Below are positions 1 through 8,334 of a stretch of DNA of 43,554 nucleotides, piece by piece. The position numbers were made by a program, and so were the translations under genes. The notes beneath the pieces were generated by a model. That model had not been told where the DNA came from. It was given only the letters and a program-made list of their open reading frames with translations, and made no database searches. Position 1 is the stretch's first letter. Every line of letters starts with the position of its first letter. Origin of the DNA: Gemmatimonadota bacterium (GTDB lineage: Bacteria > Gemmatimonadota > Gemmatimonadetes > Gemmatimonadales > GWC2-71-9); assembly GCA_003223415.1 (NCBI GenBank), contig QHUY01000061.1:19702-63255 (forward strand). Direction: 5' to 3'.

Positions 1-1603
1 CGCTCATGCGCCCGCCCAGGTTCACCGGCTCGACCGCGGCGAGCAGCGTGCGCAGCGGGGCGAGGTCCACCCCTGGCGCGATGCGCTGCAACATCCGCTC
101 AGTGTGGGTCTCGGTCGAGATACCGAGCTCCTCGAGTCGCGCGGAGAGCACACGGAGCCGGCGGTACAGATCCGCCACGTCCGTGACGGTACGCGGCGAC
201 CACAGTCGCTCGGCGACTGCGGCGGCGCGCGGCCAGATGCGGGAGTCGATCGTTTCGGGGGTGACGATCTCGCCCCACATGCAGATCTCCCCGCCGAGGA
301 TGCGCTGCGCCTGCTCGGGCGTGAGCCCGGCGCTGTCCGGAAGCGGATCGACACCGTAGTGGTTCTCGGCCGGCGCCATGGCGTCGAGGTAGTAGCCCGC
401 CGATAGGATGCCCAGGAATCCCTGCCGCGCGCTTTCGCCGAGCGACTCCGGTCCGCGCCACGACTGCACGACCACGCTCTTGGGCAGGTCGGGGTGGAGG
501 ATCTCGTCCCAGCCCTCCATGCGTTTGCCGTGCCTGGCGAGAATTCGCTGGAGCCGCCGGTTGAAGTACGCTTGCAACGCCTCGTTGTCCTTCAGGCCAT
601 GGGCCCGCATGAAGGTTTGGATGCGCCGGTTGGCGTTCCACTGCTTGCCGTTCGCCTCGTCCCCCCCGATATGGAAGTAGGCGTCGGGGAACAGGGCCGC
701 CATTTCGCCAATGAAGCCGTCGATGAATGCATAGACCTCCTCGCGCGTGGGATCGAACACGGCATCGAGCACGCCGAAGGCGCGCTCGATCTGATAGGGC
801 CCGGGCGCGGCGGCGTACTGCGGGTAGCCCACGAACCAGCTGGTGGAGTGCGCCGGCATGTCGAACTCCGGCACGACGCGGATGCCGCGGTCGCGCGCGT
901 AGGCAGTCACTTCGCGGATCTGCGCCTGCGTGTAATACAGCCCGTCCGAGCCCAGCCCCTGGAGCCGCGGATAGCGGCGGCTCTCCACGCGGAAGCCCTG
1001 GTCCTCGCTGAGATGCCAATGCAGCACGTTGAGCTTCACGGTGGCCATGGCGTCGAGGGTGCGCTCGATCACCGCGACCGGCTCCCAGTGGCGGCACACG
1101 TCGATCAGCAGCCCGCGCCACCGAAACCGCGGATGGTCCTCGATCGTCACGGCCGGCAGATACGGCCCAGCGCTGTCGGCCGCGACGAGCTGGAGCAGCG
1201 TCTCGAGGCCGCGGATCACCCCCACGACCGTGGGAGCGTGGAGGTCCGCCCGCCCCTCGTTGACGGCGAGCATATACGACTCGTCTTCCGCTATTCCCTG
1301 CACAGCCATGCCGGGACCGTCGGCATGGACCACGAGCGTCGCCGTAGTGGAATCGGCCGCGGGGGGGCGGGAGAACGTCAGCCCCGTTCGGCCTTCGAGC
1401 CGCCGGAGCGTACGGTCCACGGCGCGCCGCAGGCGGGCGTCGGCGAAGCCGCGAACCGCCACCGTGAACGTGGTGTCGAGCGCGAGACGGCCGCTCCGCC
1501 ACTCGAGCGCGGCGGGTACGGGAATCAGAGTGCGGGTGGACTGTGCGCGCAGGGTAGACGCGCCGACGGCGGCCAGCACGAGGAGGAGACGGAAGTCACG
1601 CAT
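1..1603 (-). CDS. Beta-N-acetylhexosaminidase, GH20 (3' end cut by window)
   Basis: Secreted GH20 enzyme that removes terminal beta-linked GlcNAc/GalNAc from chitin or glycoprotein oligosaccharides. The ATG at 1603 gives MRDFRLLLVLAAVGAS, a signal peptide. An N-terminal GH20b-type domain follows, then the TIM barrel with HWHLSEDQGFR and the catalytic pair HIGGDEANG (Asp315-Glu316; substrate-assisted mechanism, Asp orients the 2-acetamido group and Glu is the acid/base). Late barrel motifs MWGE and WPRAAAVAERLW are present. 534 codons are visible, so only a C-terminal tail is missing. It lies 11 bp downstream of the EamA gene and closes a minus-strand run with a GH36-like enzyme, which fits exo-acting glycan scavenging. 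Family assignment is firm; exact substrate is not. Confidence 0.94.
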   Translation of the reverse strand, partial: MRDFRLLLVLAAVGASTLRAQSTRTLIPVPAALEWRSGRLALDTTFTVAVRGFADARLRRAVDRTLRRLEGRTGLTFSRPPAADSTTATLVVHADGPGMAVQGIAEDESYMLAVNEGRADLHAPTVVGVIRGLETLLQLVAADSAGPYLPAVTIEDHPRFRWRGLLIDVCRHWEPVAVIERTLDAMATVKLNVLHWHLSEDQGFRVESRRYPRLQGLGSDGLYYTQAQIREVTAYARDRGIRVVPEFDMPAHSTSWFVGYPQYAAAPGPYQIERAFGVLDAVFDPTREEVYAFIDGFIGEMAALFPDAYFHIGGDEANGKQWNANRRIQTFMRAHGLKDNEALQAYFNRRLQRILARHGKRMEGWDEILHPDLPKSVVVQSWRGPESLGESARQGFLGILSAGYYLDAMAPAENHYGVDPLPDSAGLTPEQAQRILGGEICMWGEIVTPETIDSRIWPRAAAVAERLWSPRTVTDVADLYRRLRVLSARLEELGISTETHTERMLQRIAPGVDLAPLRTLLAAVEPVNLGGRMS

Positions 1604-1614
1604 TTCGGAACACC

Positions 1615-2520
1615 TCAGCCGAACAGGGCGAGTATGAGTATGCCGAGGAACACCGCTAAGGCGCCAGCGAGCCGTCGCGGGCCAAAGGACTCCCCCAGCC
1701 ACAGCCAGCCGACCAGTGCCGCGAGGACGACGCTCACCTCGCGCACCGCGCCCGCGTAGGCGAGGCGTTCGATCTGATAGGCCCGCAGCACCAACGTGTA
1801 GCCGAGCATCATCAAGCCACCCGCCGCCACGATCCGGGGCCATTGCCGCAGGCCTTCGGCGAGCAGCATGGCGGGCCGGTATCGCCGCAGCGCCCGTGGG
1901 GCGAGCAACAGCCCGCTGAGACCGAGCACCGCCACCTGGTATGGCGCTGGCGCCGCGCGCCGCACGGCGATCCCGTCGATCAGTGAATACACCGACGTGC
2001 ACAGCGCCACGCCCAGCGCGGCGAGAATCCCGGGCCCTCGGCTGACCCCGGGGCGTCGGCCCGGGGTGAAAGGGCTTCTAGAGGAGTTCCGTTCACCCCG
2101 GGGCATCGCCCCGGGGTCAGCCGATGTGCCGATGACTACGAGTCCCAGCACGATTCCGGCGATCCCGGCGGCGCCCCTGGGCGATGGGTACTCCCGCAAC
2201 AGCAGCGCCGACCAGACCGCGAGCAGCACCGGCGCGGCTCCGCGGGCCATCGGGTAGACCTGTGAGAAGTCCGCCTGGCTGTAGGCGTACGCCAGCAGGA
2301 CATAATAGATCGCCTCCACGGCCGCGCTCACCACCGCCAGCCGCCACACCGAAGCGGGGAGCGGCTCCGCCGCGAGGAGCACGGGAATAAACAGCACGGA
2401 CCCCGCGACCAGCGCCCACCACGTGACGACGTCCCGGGCCGTCGCGCTCTTGAGCAGCAGGTTCCAGGCGACGTGCAGGCACGCCGCCGCGAGCAACAGG
2501 CCGAGCGCGAGCGCGTGCAA
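1615..2520 (-). CDS. EamA/DMT-family transporter with palindrome-encoded linker
   Basis: 301-residue inner-membrane protein of the drug/metabolite transporter superfamily with ten predicted helices in two EamA repeats (about residues 1-130 and 165-301). Motifs such as YPMARGAAPVLLAVWSALLL and the C-terminal VLAALVGWLWLGESF are typical. A TTG start directly follows the stop of the GH36-like gene, so the two are probably co-translated. The linker between the halves (residues about 133-161) is Arg/Pro/Ser-rich and encoded by an 87-bp inverted-repeat element at 2038-2124, whose length (29 codons) keeps frame. Substrate unknown; a sugar or amino-acid-like metabolite would fit the neighbours. Confidence 0.85.
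   Translation of the reverse strand: MHALALGLLLAAACLHVAWNLLLKSATARDVVTWWALVAGSVLFIPVLLAAEPLPASVWRLAVVSAAVEAIYYVLLAYAYSQADFSQVYPMARGAAPVLLAVWSALLLREYPSPRGAAGIAGIVLGLVVIGTSADPGAMPRGERNSSRSPFTPGRRPGVSRGPGILAALGVALCTSVYSLIDGIAVRRAAPAPYQVAVLGLSGLLLAPRALRRYRPAMLLAEGLRQWPRIVAAGGLMMLGYTLVLRAYQIERLAYAGAVREVSVVLAALVGWLWLGESFGPRRLAGALAVFLGILILALFG
2038..2124. repeat. Nested palindromic element inside the EamA gene
   Basis: Two 33-bp arms (2038-2070 and 2092-2124) are inverted copies differing at about four central positions, separated by a 21-bp centre. Each arm is itself a near palindrome built on CCCCGGGG ... CCCCGGGG, so the element is a pair of small hairpins in head-to-head orientation, like a REP pair (BIME). 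Its 87 bp are exactly 29 codons and it sits between the two EamA halves without breaking the frame. Confidence 0.85.
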
Positions 2521-4548
2521 TCAGGGCCGGACGTCGAGCGTCAGGACCTCGAACGGCCGCAGCGCGACCTGCTGCGGCTGGCCCGCGTGCAGATCGAGCA
2601 CCGGCGCGCCGCGATCGGCCTGCCAGGGGCTGCGCGCGTGGTAGTGCTGCTGCGCCCGTTCGGGCAGCTCGAATGCGCTCCCCACGTCGAGGGCGATGGA
2701 CTGCGGGGTGTCCTTGGGATTGCGGAGCACCAGAATGCCGCGGCCGCTCTTCCAGGAGGCGTGGCCGTAAACCTCGAGCTGCGCGGGGTCGCCTCCGATC
2801 CAATGCGTGTCCGCGAGCACAGCCGCGTTGCGCCGCGCCCAGCGCGCCGACTCGGCCAGCGTGTCCCAGTCGCCGCTCGAAAGCAGCGACGGCGTGACGT
2901 ACATCTCCTGGAGCTGCGTACCCGTGCCGAAGTAGGCGTGGATCTCGGAGGTAAAGTCGTGCTGCGGGTCCGTGTCGAGGCGGTTAGCGTGGCGGGCATA
3001 GATCAGCCCATGGAGCATGAGCGAGTTGAGCGGAAAGAGCGGCCCCTTCTTCACGATCCCCTGGTAGGTGTCGGCGTCGCGGTAGGTGATCCAGCGCTGC
3101 CGGTCCGAGCCGACGCCGGCGAAGTCGTGGTCTTCCCCGCCCCGCCAGATCGAGTCGGCGTACCGCAGGAAGAACGGCGAGGGATAGGTACCGGTCGTCA
3201 AGTTCACGAATACGTCCGGCTGCTCGGCGCGGAGCTCGCCGATCAGCGCGATCATGGCGTCGAAATCGCTGTCGAAGGCGCTGCCGGCGATCACGTGCGC
3301 CACGTTGCCCGTGCCGTCGAACTTGAACTGGTTCACCCCGTAGGTGCGGATCATGTCGAGGCACGTCTCGCGGAAGCGCTGGTAATACTTCGGCCCCGAA
3401 AGCGCGAATCCGCCCTCGTTCGTCTCGAAGCCCTGCGCGCGACCGCTGGCCAAGCGCTCCTGCCGCGGCTGGCCGTAGCCGCCCCAGGGCGACAGCCACA
3501 CGCCGATCCCCGCGCCACCCCGCCCCCCCCCGGAGCGGGCCGCCGCCTCGCGCAGCGGCGCGAAGCCGCGGGGGAAGCCGGCGTGGAAGTGCCACAGCGT
3601 CTGGGGATCGTCCCAGCCGTCGTCGAACAGGAACGAGTCGAGCGTCACGCCGCGCTTGGCGTGCAGCTCAGCGCCGAAGGCCTCAATGACCGCGAGCGCG
3701 GCGGCTTCGTCGTATTTGCTGAAGTACCCGATGTCGTACCACGAGTTGTAATGCAGGAACGGCCGGTACGGATGCGCCCGCTCACGCTCGACGTATTCGA
3801 GGAAGCTCCGGCGCAGCTGGTTTCCAAATGGCGCAGTCACCCCGATCACCGACGAGCAGGTGAGCGGCGCGCCGGGCCGGAGCGGCAGCTCGCGCACGAG
3901 GGCGCAACGCACCCGCGTTCCTGCGACGCTGCTATCGGCGAGCGGATGCTCGAGGCCGAGGAAGAGAGTGCCGGCCACGACGGGCGACCCACGCACGCTC
4001 CCCGAGACAACCGCGCCCGGCAGCTCGAGGTCGAGCATCCGAATTTCCTTGACGGGCACCTCCGCCTCGGCGCTCCTGATCGTGACCTCCTGACGGAGGT
4101 AGTGCGAGTCGTCGCGCAGAATGGCACGCCAGGTGGCGCGCAGGCGGCCCGCCGGGTCAGCGAGCTCGACGGTGATCTGCCGGCCGCCCTGCCGCTCGGC
4201 GAATCGGGCCGCGCTCGGAGTTCCGGTGAGCCGCTCGACTCGCGGCGCCCCCTGCACCCGAAAAGCGGCGCTGCCGAGCCCGGAGCCGTCTGGAAACGCG
4301 AGGGCGAACGCGTCGGGCGGGAGAGACAGCGTCCGGCCGGCGAGCTTGTCCACTACGCTGACCGCCCGGAGCGAGCCGTCCGTCACGGTCCAGGTGGCGG
4401 CGAGGGCGTCGTTGCCGAGCGACAGGTCGGCGCCATCGCGGCGGCTCCACGATTCACGGAGCAGGCCGGGAACGGCCATCCCGGCGCCGAGGGCGGTCGT
4501 GCGGCGGACGAACTCACGCCGGGTGAGGATGCGCACGGGGCAGGCCAC
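2521..4548 (-). CDS. GH36/GH27-like (clan GH-D) glycoside hydrolase, Tat-exported
   Basis: 675-residue enzyme with a Tat signal (TRREFVRRTTALGAGMAVPG) from a GTG start. An N-terminal beta-sandwich (about residues 40-280) precedes a TIM barrel with FLFDDGWDD, GVWLSPWGGYG and QFKFDGTGN. Asp411 in the KFD motif matches the clan GH-D nucleophile position. WRGGEDHDFAGVGSDRQRW contains the distal SD expected to supply the acid/base Asp. A C-terminal beta domain completes it. The closest known activities are alpha-galactosidase or alpha-N-acetylgalactosaminidase, but specificity is not decided by sequence. It abuts the EamA gene (no spacer) and lies 59 bp after the rhodanese gene. Confidence 0.82.
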   Translation of the reverse strand: MACPVRILTRREFVRRTTALGAGMAVPGLLRESWSRRDGADLSLGNDALAATWTVTDGSLRAVSVVDKLAGRTLSLPPDAFALAFPDGSGLGSAAFRVQGAPRVERLTGTPSAARFAERQGGRQITVELADPAGRLRATWRAILRDDSHYLRQEVTIRSAEAEVPVKEIRMLDLELPGAVVSGSVRGSPVVAGTLFLGLEHPLADSSVAGTRVRCALVRELPLRPGAPLTCSSVIGVTAPFGNQLRRSFLEYVERERAHPYRPFLHYNSWYDIGYFSKYDEAAALAVIEAFGAELHAKRGVTLDSFLFDDGWDDPQTLWHFHAGFPRGFAPLREAAARSGGGRGGAGIGVWLSPWGGYGQPRQERLASGRAQGFETNEGGFALSGPKYYQRFRETCLDMIRTYGVNQFKFDGTGNVAHVIAGSAFDSDFDAMIALIGELRAEQPDVFVNLTTGTYPSPFFLRYADSIWRGGEDHDFAGVGSDRQRWITYRDADTYQGIVKKGPLFPLNSLMLHGLIYARHANRLDTDPQHDFTSEIHAYFGTGTQLQEMYVTPSLLSSGDWDTLAESARWARRNAAVLADTHWIGGDPAQLEVYGHASWKSGRGILVLRNPKDTPQSIALDVGSAFELPERAQQHYHARSPWQADRGAPVLDLHAGQPQQVALRPFEVLTLDVRP

Positions 4549-4607
4549 CTCTCCGAGGGACTGAGCCTCTAGGATGGGGGGGCGTGGCGCGACGCGCTAC
4601 TGCCGGC

Positions 4608-4931
4608 TCAGTCCGCCGCCAGACTCGGGTCCACCTCCGCGCGCCACCGCAGGATCCCGCCTGCGAGGTTCGCGACGCGCCGGAATCCCGCGTCGGCGAG
4701 GTAGGACGCCGCGACGCGACCGCGCGCGCCGCCTTTGCAGTAGACGACCACTGGGCGCTCGCGATCGAGGGTCTGCAGAGCCTCCGGCAGCGTGACGAAC
4801 GGAACCAGCCGCGCGCCGGGGAGCCGGGCGACATCCCATTCGAATCGCTCGCGCACGTCAATCAGCTGCAGCGCCTCCCCGCCTGCGAGCCGCGCCTGGA
4901 GCTCCTGCGGCGTGATCTCGACGAATGCCAC
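4608..4931 (-). CDS. Single-domain rhodanese sulfurtransferase
   Basis: 107-residue cytoplasmic rhodanese. The loop VVYCKGGARG carries the catalytic Cys65, which forms the persulfide, followed by the CxxGxR active-site signature. LIDVRERFEWDVARLPGA is the CH2A motif, and the fold ends with NLAGGILRWRAEVD. A GTG start lies 3 bp after the stop of the MoaD/ThiS-like gene, so the two are almost certainly co-translated. Rhodaneses with a neighbouring MoaD/ThiS-like carrier often supply or accept its sulfur. The exact acceptor pathway here is inferred, not shown. Confidence 0.92.
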   Translation of the reverse strand: MAFVEITPQELQARLAGGEALQLIDVRERFEWDVARLPGARLVPFVTLPEALQTLDRERPVVVYCKGGARGRVAASYLADAGFRRVANLAGGILRWRAEVDPSLAAD

Positions 4932-4934
4932 GCT

Positions 4935-5210
4935 TCAGCCCCCCGCGATCGCCGGCACGACGATGATCTCGTCGCCGTCCCGGACGCTCGCCGCGAAGCC
5001 CCCTTTGAAGCGGGCGTCATCGTCGTTCACGTAGAAGGTGACGAACGGATAGGGCCGGCCGGTCTCGTCGCGCAGGCGCGGCGCGAGGCCGGGATAGCGC
5101 CGCGCGACGTCGGCGACGACGTCGCCGAGGGTCGTGCCCTGCACCTCCAGGGTGCGCCGTCCGTCCGCGAGCTTCGCAAGCACGGCGGGGAGTTGTAGCG
5201 TGGCACTCAT
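4935..5210 (-). CDS. MoaD/ThiS-type sulfur carrier protein
   Basis: 91-residue beta-grasp protein ending IIVVPAIAGG. The C-terminal Gly-Gly is the hallmark of carriers that are adenylated by a MoeB/ThiF-like E1 and then thiocarboxylated. The ATG at 5210 overlaps the thrB stop by 4 bp (ATGA). The neighbouring rhodanese is a plausible sulfur source. The location next to thrC and thrB rather than molybdopterin or thiamin genes suggests a CysO-like role in amino-acid sulfur metabolism, but MoaD for the molybdenum cofactor is also possible, especially as a molybdenum xanthine dehydrogenase lies in this window. No E1 enzyme gene is visible. Confidence 0.9.
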   Translation of the reverse strand: MSATLQLPAVLAKLADGRRTLEVQGTTLGDVVADVARRYPGLAPRLRDETGRPYPFVTFYVNDDDARFKGGFAASVRDGDEIIVVPAIAGG

Positions 5211-6166
5211 GTGGTCTCCAGTGGTGCAGGGTGCGTGGCGCGTGGTGTGTGAATGACGGCGGCCCCGCCGGCGGGTCGGGGAAAGCGCAGCAGCTCCGCC
5301 GTGACGCCGGCGGCGCGCCAGGCGGCGAGCAGCGCCAGCCCCACCTGCTCGGCGGCGGCGCGAGGCGCGATCGCGAGCACGCCGGAGCCGGCGCCGGAGA
5401 GCGTCGCGCCGTATGCGCCCGCCGCCCGCGCGGCGCGGACGACGTCGTCGTAGCCGGGTACGCCCGCCCGGCGGTAGGGCACGTGCAGCACGTCGTCGAG
5501 CGCAGCGGCGAGCAGCGCGCCGTCGCCGGTCGCGAGCCCCTGCACCAGCGCCGCCGCGCGGCTTGCCGCGAGCGCCGCATCGCCGAACGGCACGACGGCA
5601 GGCAGCGCGGCCCGGGCGGATTTCGTGTCGGACGGAAACGGCGGCACCACGATCAGGAACTCGAGCTCCGGCGCGACGGTGAGCGGAGTCACGTGGAGGC
5701 CGCCTGCCGTCCGCACGGTGAGGGCGGCGCCACCGTACACCGCCGGCGCGACGTTGTCGGGGTGCCCGTCGATGCCCGCGGCGATCTCCACGATCCGCTC
5801 CCGCGGCAGGCCCAGCTCGAGGGCCGCGTCAGCGAGCAACGCGCCCGCTACCACGGCCGCGGCCGAGGAGCCGAGCCCGTAGCCCACCGGGATCTCGGAA
5901 ACGGCGTCGATGGTGAGATCGCCGGCCCACGCAAACCTCGCGGCCTGTATCGCGGCGCGGAAGCCGCGATAGAGCAGGTCCTGTTCCGGCGGCAGCGTCA
6001 CCGTCGCGAGCCGGCCGGCGCGATTGATGACGATGGATTCTCGACCCGGCGGCACGGTGACCGACGCGGTGAGCCAGCGGTCCACCGCCAGCCCGACGCA
6101 ATCGAATCCCGCGCCCAGGTTGCTGGTCGACGCGGGCACGCGGACGCTCGCGCGTCGGGTCGTCAT
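5207..6166 (-). CDS. thrB: Homoserine kinase
   Basis: 319-residue GHMP kinase that phosphorylates L-homoserine for threonine synthesis. The N-terminal VRVPASTSNLGAGFDCVGLA and the ATP-binding loop PVGYGLGSSAA (residues 93-103) are diagnostic. The start MTTRRASVRVPA is chosen over an upstream in-frame ATG because it overlaps the thrC stop by 4 bp (ATGA) and matches family N-termini. The last residues (IHTPRATHPAPLETT) are encoded by a 7-bp-period array at 5221-5255 and go beyond the conserved domain. Confidence 0.95.
   Translation of the reverse strand: MTTRRASVRVPASTSNLGAGFDCVGLAVDRWLTASVTVPPGRESIVINRAGRLATVTLPPEQDLLYRGFRAAIQAARFAWAGDLTIDAVSEIPVGYGLGSSAAAVVAGALLADAALELGLPRERIVEIAAGIDGHPDNVAPAVYGGAALTVRTAGGLHVTPLTVAPELEFLIVVPPFPSDTKSARAALPAVVPFGDAALAASRAAALVQGLATGDGALLAAALDDVLHVPYRRAGVPGYDDVVRAARAAGAYGATLSGAGSGVLAIAPRAAAEQVGLALLAAWRAAGVTAELLRFPRPAGGAAVIHTPRATHPAPLETT
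5221..5255. repeat. Heptanucleotide array, 5 units, in thrB 3' end
   Basis: Five consecutive imperfect 7-bp units of the type GTGGTGC/GTGGCGC/GTGGTGT. They encode the extra C-terminal tail of ThrB. It is one of six arrays in the window with the same 7-bp period. Confidence 0.7.
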
Positions 6167-7404
6167 GGGCCTTCCACCAGCGCGCACACCTCGGCGAGAC
6201 GCGGCGCGATCACCGGAGCCGCGGCCAGCACGGGCGCCACGGCCTCCACCGTCTTGAGCCCGTTGCCCGTGATGCACAGCACGACCTCGTCTTCAGGTAG
6301 GAAGCGGCCTTCGCCCGCGAGCGCGAGCGCACCGGCCACCGTCACGCCGCCCGCGGTTTCCGTGAAGATGCCAGTCTCCTCGGCGAGCAGCTGGATGCCG
6401 GCGACGATGCTGTCGTCCGGCACCGCCGCCGCCCACCCACCCGACTCGAGAATGGCGCGCTTGGCGAACAGCCCGTCCGCCGGATTCCCGATGGCGATCG
6501 AGCGCGCGATGGTCTTCGGCACGACGGGGACGATGGCGTCGGCGCCCTCGCGCACGAGCCGGACGATCGGCGCGCAGCCGTCGGCTTGGGTGCCGTAGAT
6601 CCGCGGCGGCGCACCGGACACGAGGCCCGCCTCCACGAACTCGCGGAATCCCTTGCGCAGTTTGGTGACGAGCGAGCCGCCGGCCATCGGCGCGACGACC
6701 GCGGTGGGAAGCCGCCACTCCAGCTGCTCGGCGATCTCGAAGGCCAGCGTCTTCGAGCCCTCGCCGTAGTAGCCGCGCAGGTTGACGTTCACGATGCCCC
6801 AGCCGAACTGGTCGGCGACCTGCGCGCACAGCCGGTTCACGTCGTCGTAATGCCCGCGCACGCGCACCAGCCGCGCGCCGTAGACGGCGGTGCCGACGAT
6901 CTTCCCCGTCTCCAGATCGTCGGGAACGAAGATCCAGGCCGCGAGCCCCGCGCGGGCCGCCTGAGCCGCGACGGCGTTGGCCAGATTGCCAGTCGAGGCG
7001 CAGCCGATCGTGTCCAGCCCGAACGCCGCTGCCGCGTTGATGGCGGTCGCGACCACGCGATCCTTGAACGAGAGCGTCGGGTGAGACACGGCGTCGTTCT
7101 TCACCCACGCCCGCGCCACGCCGAGTCGTGCCGCGAGCCGGGGTGCCGCGACGAGCGGCGTCCACCCGGTGTCCAGCGACAGCGTGGGCTCGCCGTCGAA
7201 CGGCAGCCACTCGCGGTAGCGCCACAGGGACGGCGCTCGCGCGGCGATCTCCCCCGCCGTCGGGAGCCGGCGGCCGGGATCGAGCACCGGATCGAGCGGT
7301 CCCAGGCACTGCTCGCAGACGGCGGCCGGCGAGGGCTCGTGCCGGACGCCGCACGCGCGGCACACCTGCGGGCGCGGGCGCAGCGTCGTGAGCGTCGTCG
7401 TCAC
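6163..7404 (-). CDS. thrC: Threonine synthase
   Basis: 413-residue fold-type II PLP enzyme converting O-phosphohomoserine to threonine. The N-terminal CRAC ... CEQC (residues 15-33) is a small zinc-ribbon-like segment found in one subclass. The PLP lysine is Lys114 in HPTLSFKDRVV. STGNLANAVAAQAARAG is the phosphate-binding region. The GTG start overlaps the panB stop (GTGA), and its own stop overlaps thrB (ATGA). Because an adjacent sulfur carrier and rhodanese exist, a related sulfhydrylase activity was considered, but the paired thrB makes threonine synthesis much more likely. Confidence 0.93.
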   Translation of the reverse strand: MTTTLTTLRPRPQVCRACGVRHEPSPAAVCEQCLGPLDPVLDPGRRLPTAGEIAARAPSLWRYREWLPFDGEPTLSLDTGWTPLVAAPRLAARLGVARAWVKNDAVSHPTLSFKDRVVATAINAAAAFGLDTIGCASTGNLANAVAAQAARAGLAAWIFVPDDLETGKIVGTAVYGARLVRVRGHYDDVNRLCAQVADQFGWGIVNVNLRGYYGEGSKTLAFEIAEQLEWRLPTAVVAPMAGGSLVTKLRKGFREFVEAGLVSGAPPRIYGTQADGCAPIVRLVREGADAIVPVVPKTIARSIAIGNPADGLFAKRAILESGGWAAAVPDDSIVAGIQLLAEETGIFTETAGGVTVAGALALAGEGRFLPEDEVVLCITGNGLKTVEAVAPVLAAAPVIAPRLAEVCALVEGP

Positions 7405-8279
7405 CGGGTGGCCTCGACCGTTTGCGCCAGGCGCAGCCGAGCCTCGCGGATCTGGGCCTCCTGCTCAGGGTCGATCGGATAGCAATGCTCCGGACCGGGG
7501 AACCGCCCGGCGCGGACGTCGGCGGCGTAGTCGCCGAACGCGCGCTCGATCTCGGCGCCGATCTGCGCGTAGCGGCGCACGAACCGCGGTGCGATGTCCC
7601 CGACGAAATTCCCCAGAATGTCGTGTGAGATCACCAGCTGGCCGTCCACGTGCGGCCCGGCGCCGATGCCGTACACCAACAGGTCCACCCGCTCGCGGAC
7701 GTACGCGGCGGCCTCCGCCGGTACGGCCTCGAGCAGCACGGCGAAGGCGCCCGCGTCCCGCAGGGCCAGTGCGTCCTCGGCAAGTCGCTCGACGGCGGCC
7801 CGGGACTTTCCCTGCACACGGTAGCCGCCCAGCTGGCCCAAGCTCTGCGGCGTGAGCCCCAGGTGGCCCATCACCGCGATCCCCGCGTCCACCATCGCCC
7901 GCACGCGCGCGGCGACCCGCGCGCCTCCCTCGCATTTCACGGCGTCGCAGCCCAACGCCACGAAACGGCCGGCGTTGCGGATCGCCTCTTCGTCCGACGG
8001 CTGGTAGGAGAGGAACGGCAGGTCCCCGACCACGAACGCCCGCCGCGCGGCGCGGCACACGGCGCGCACAAACACGCACATCTCCTCCATTCCCACGCCG
8101 AGGGTGCTCGGCAGCCCCAGCATCGTCATCGCTGCCGAGTCGCCGATCAGGAGCATGTCGACGCCGGCGCGCTCAGCGAAGGTGGCGGTGGCGTAGTCGT
8201 AGGCGGTGACGAACACCGCTTTCTCGCCGCGGCGCTTCAGGGCGGCGAGGGTGGCGACGGTGACCTTCGGTGCGGACAT
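7401..8279 (-). CDS. panB: 3-methyl-2-oxobutanoate hydroxymethyltransferase
   Basis: 292-residue ketopantoate hydroxymethyltransferase, the first committed step of pantothenate and CoA synthesis, using 5,10-methylene-tetrahydrofolate. It has TIM-barrel motifs FVTAYDYATATFAERAG, LLIGDSAAMTMLGLPSTLGV (metal and substrate site), CDAVKCEGG and MGHLGLTPQS. The start at 8279 (MSAPKVTVATL) is chosen because residues upstream of it do not resemble the family and run into a hairpin. It heads the run panB-thrC-thrB-moaD-like-rhodanese with 4-bp overlaps. Confidence 0.96.
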   Translation of the reverse strand: MSAPKVTVATLAALKRRGEKAVFVTAYDYATATFAERAGVDMLLIGDSAAMTMLGLPSTLGVGMEEMCVFVRAVCRAARRAFVVGDLPFLSYQPSDEEAIRNAGRFVALGCDAVKCEGGARVAARVRAMVDAGIAVMGHLGLTPQSLGQLGGYRVQGKSRAAVERLAEDALALRDAGAFAVLLEAVPAEAAAYVRERVDLLVYGIGAGPHVDGQLVISHDILGNFVGDIAPRFVRRYAQIGAEIERAFGDYAADVRAGRFPGPEHCYPIDPEQEAQIREARLRLAQTVEATR

Positions 8280-8291
8280 GCGCGGCTCCGG

Positions 8292-8334
8292 AAAGCACAA
8301 ACGCCTGCAAGGCTGCCGCAGGCGTGCGCTTTTT
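8292..8334. promoter_or_regulatory. Hairpin with T-run in the panB leader
   Basis: ACGCCTGC (8301-8308) pairs with GCAGGCGT (8318-8325) around a 9-nt loop. The stem can extend through AAAGC (8292-8296) with GCTTT (8328-8332), and T5 follows on the plus strand (8330-8334). On the plus strand it looks like an intrinsic terminator, but no plus-strand gene precedes it. On the minus strand it lies 13 nt upstream of the panB start and could shape translation. The rest of the 265-bp divergent gap (8280-8544) shows no gene; it must hold promoters for both directions, though none is clear. Confidence 0.55.

Noticed and set aside
494-1759. A 421-codon plus-strand frame opposite the GH20 gene
   Set aside because: The minus strand gives a complete GH20 catalytic domain with the Asp-Glu pair; the plus frame has no motif.
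2473-4572. A 699-codon plus-strand frame opposite the GH36-like gene
   Set aside because: No recognisable fold or signal; composition is that of an antisense frame, while the minus strand shows an intact Tat signal and catalytic motifs.
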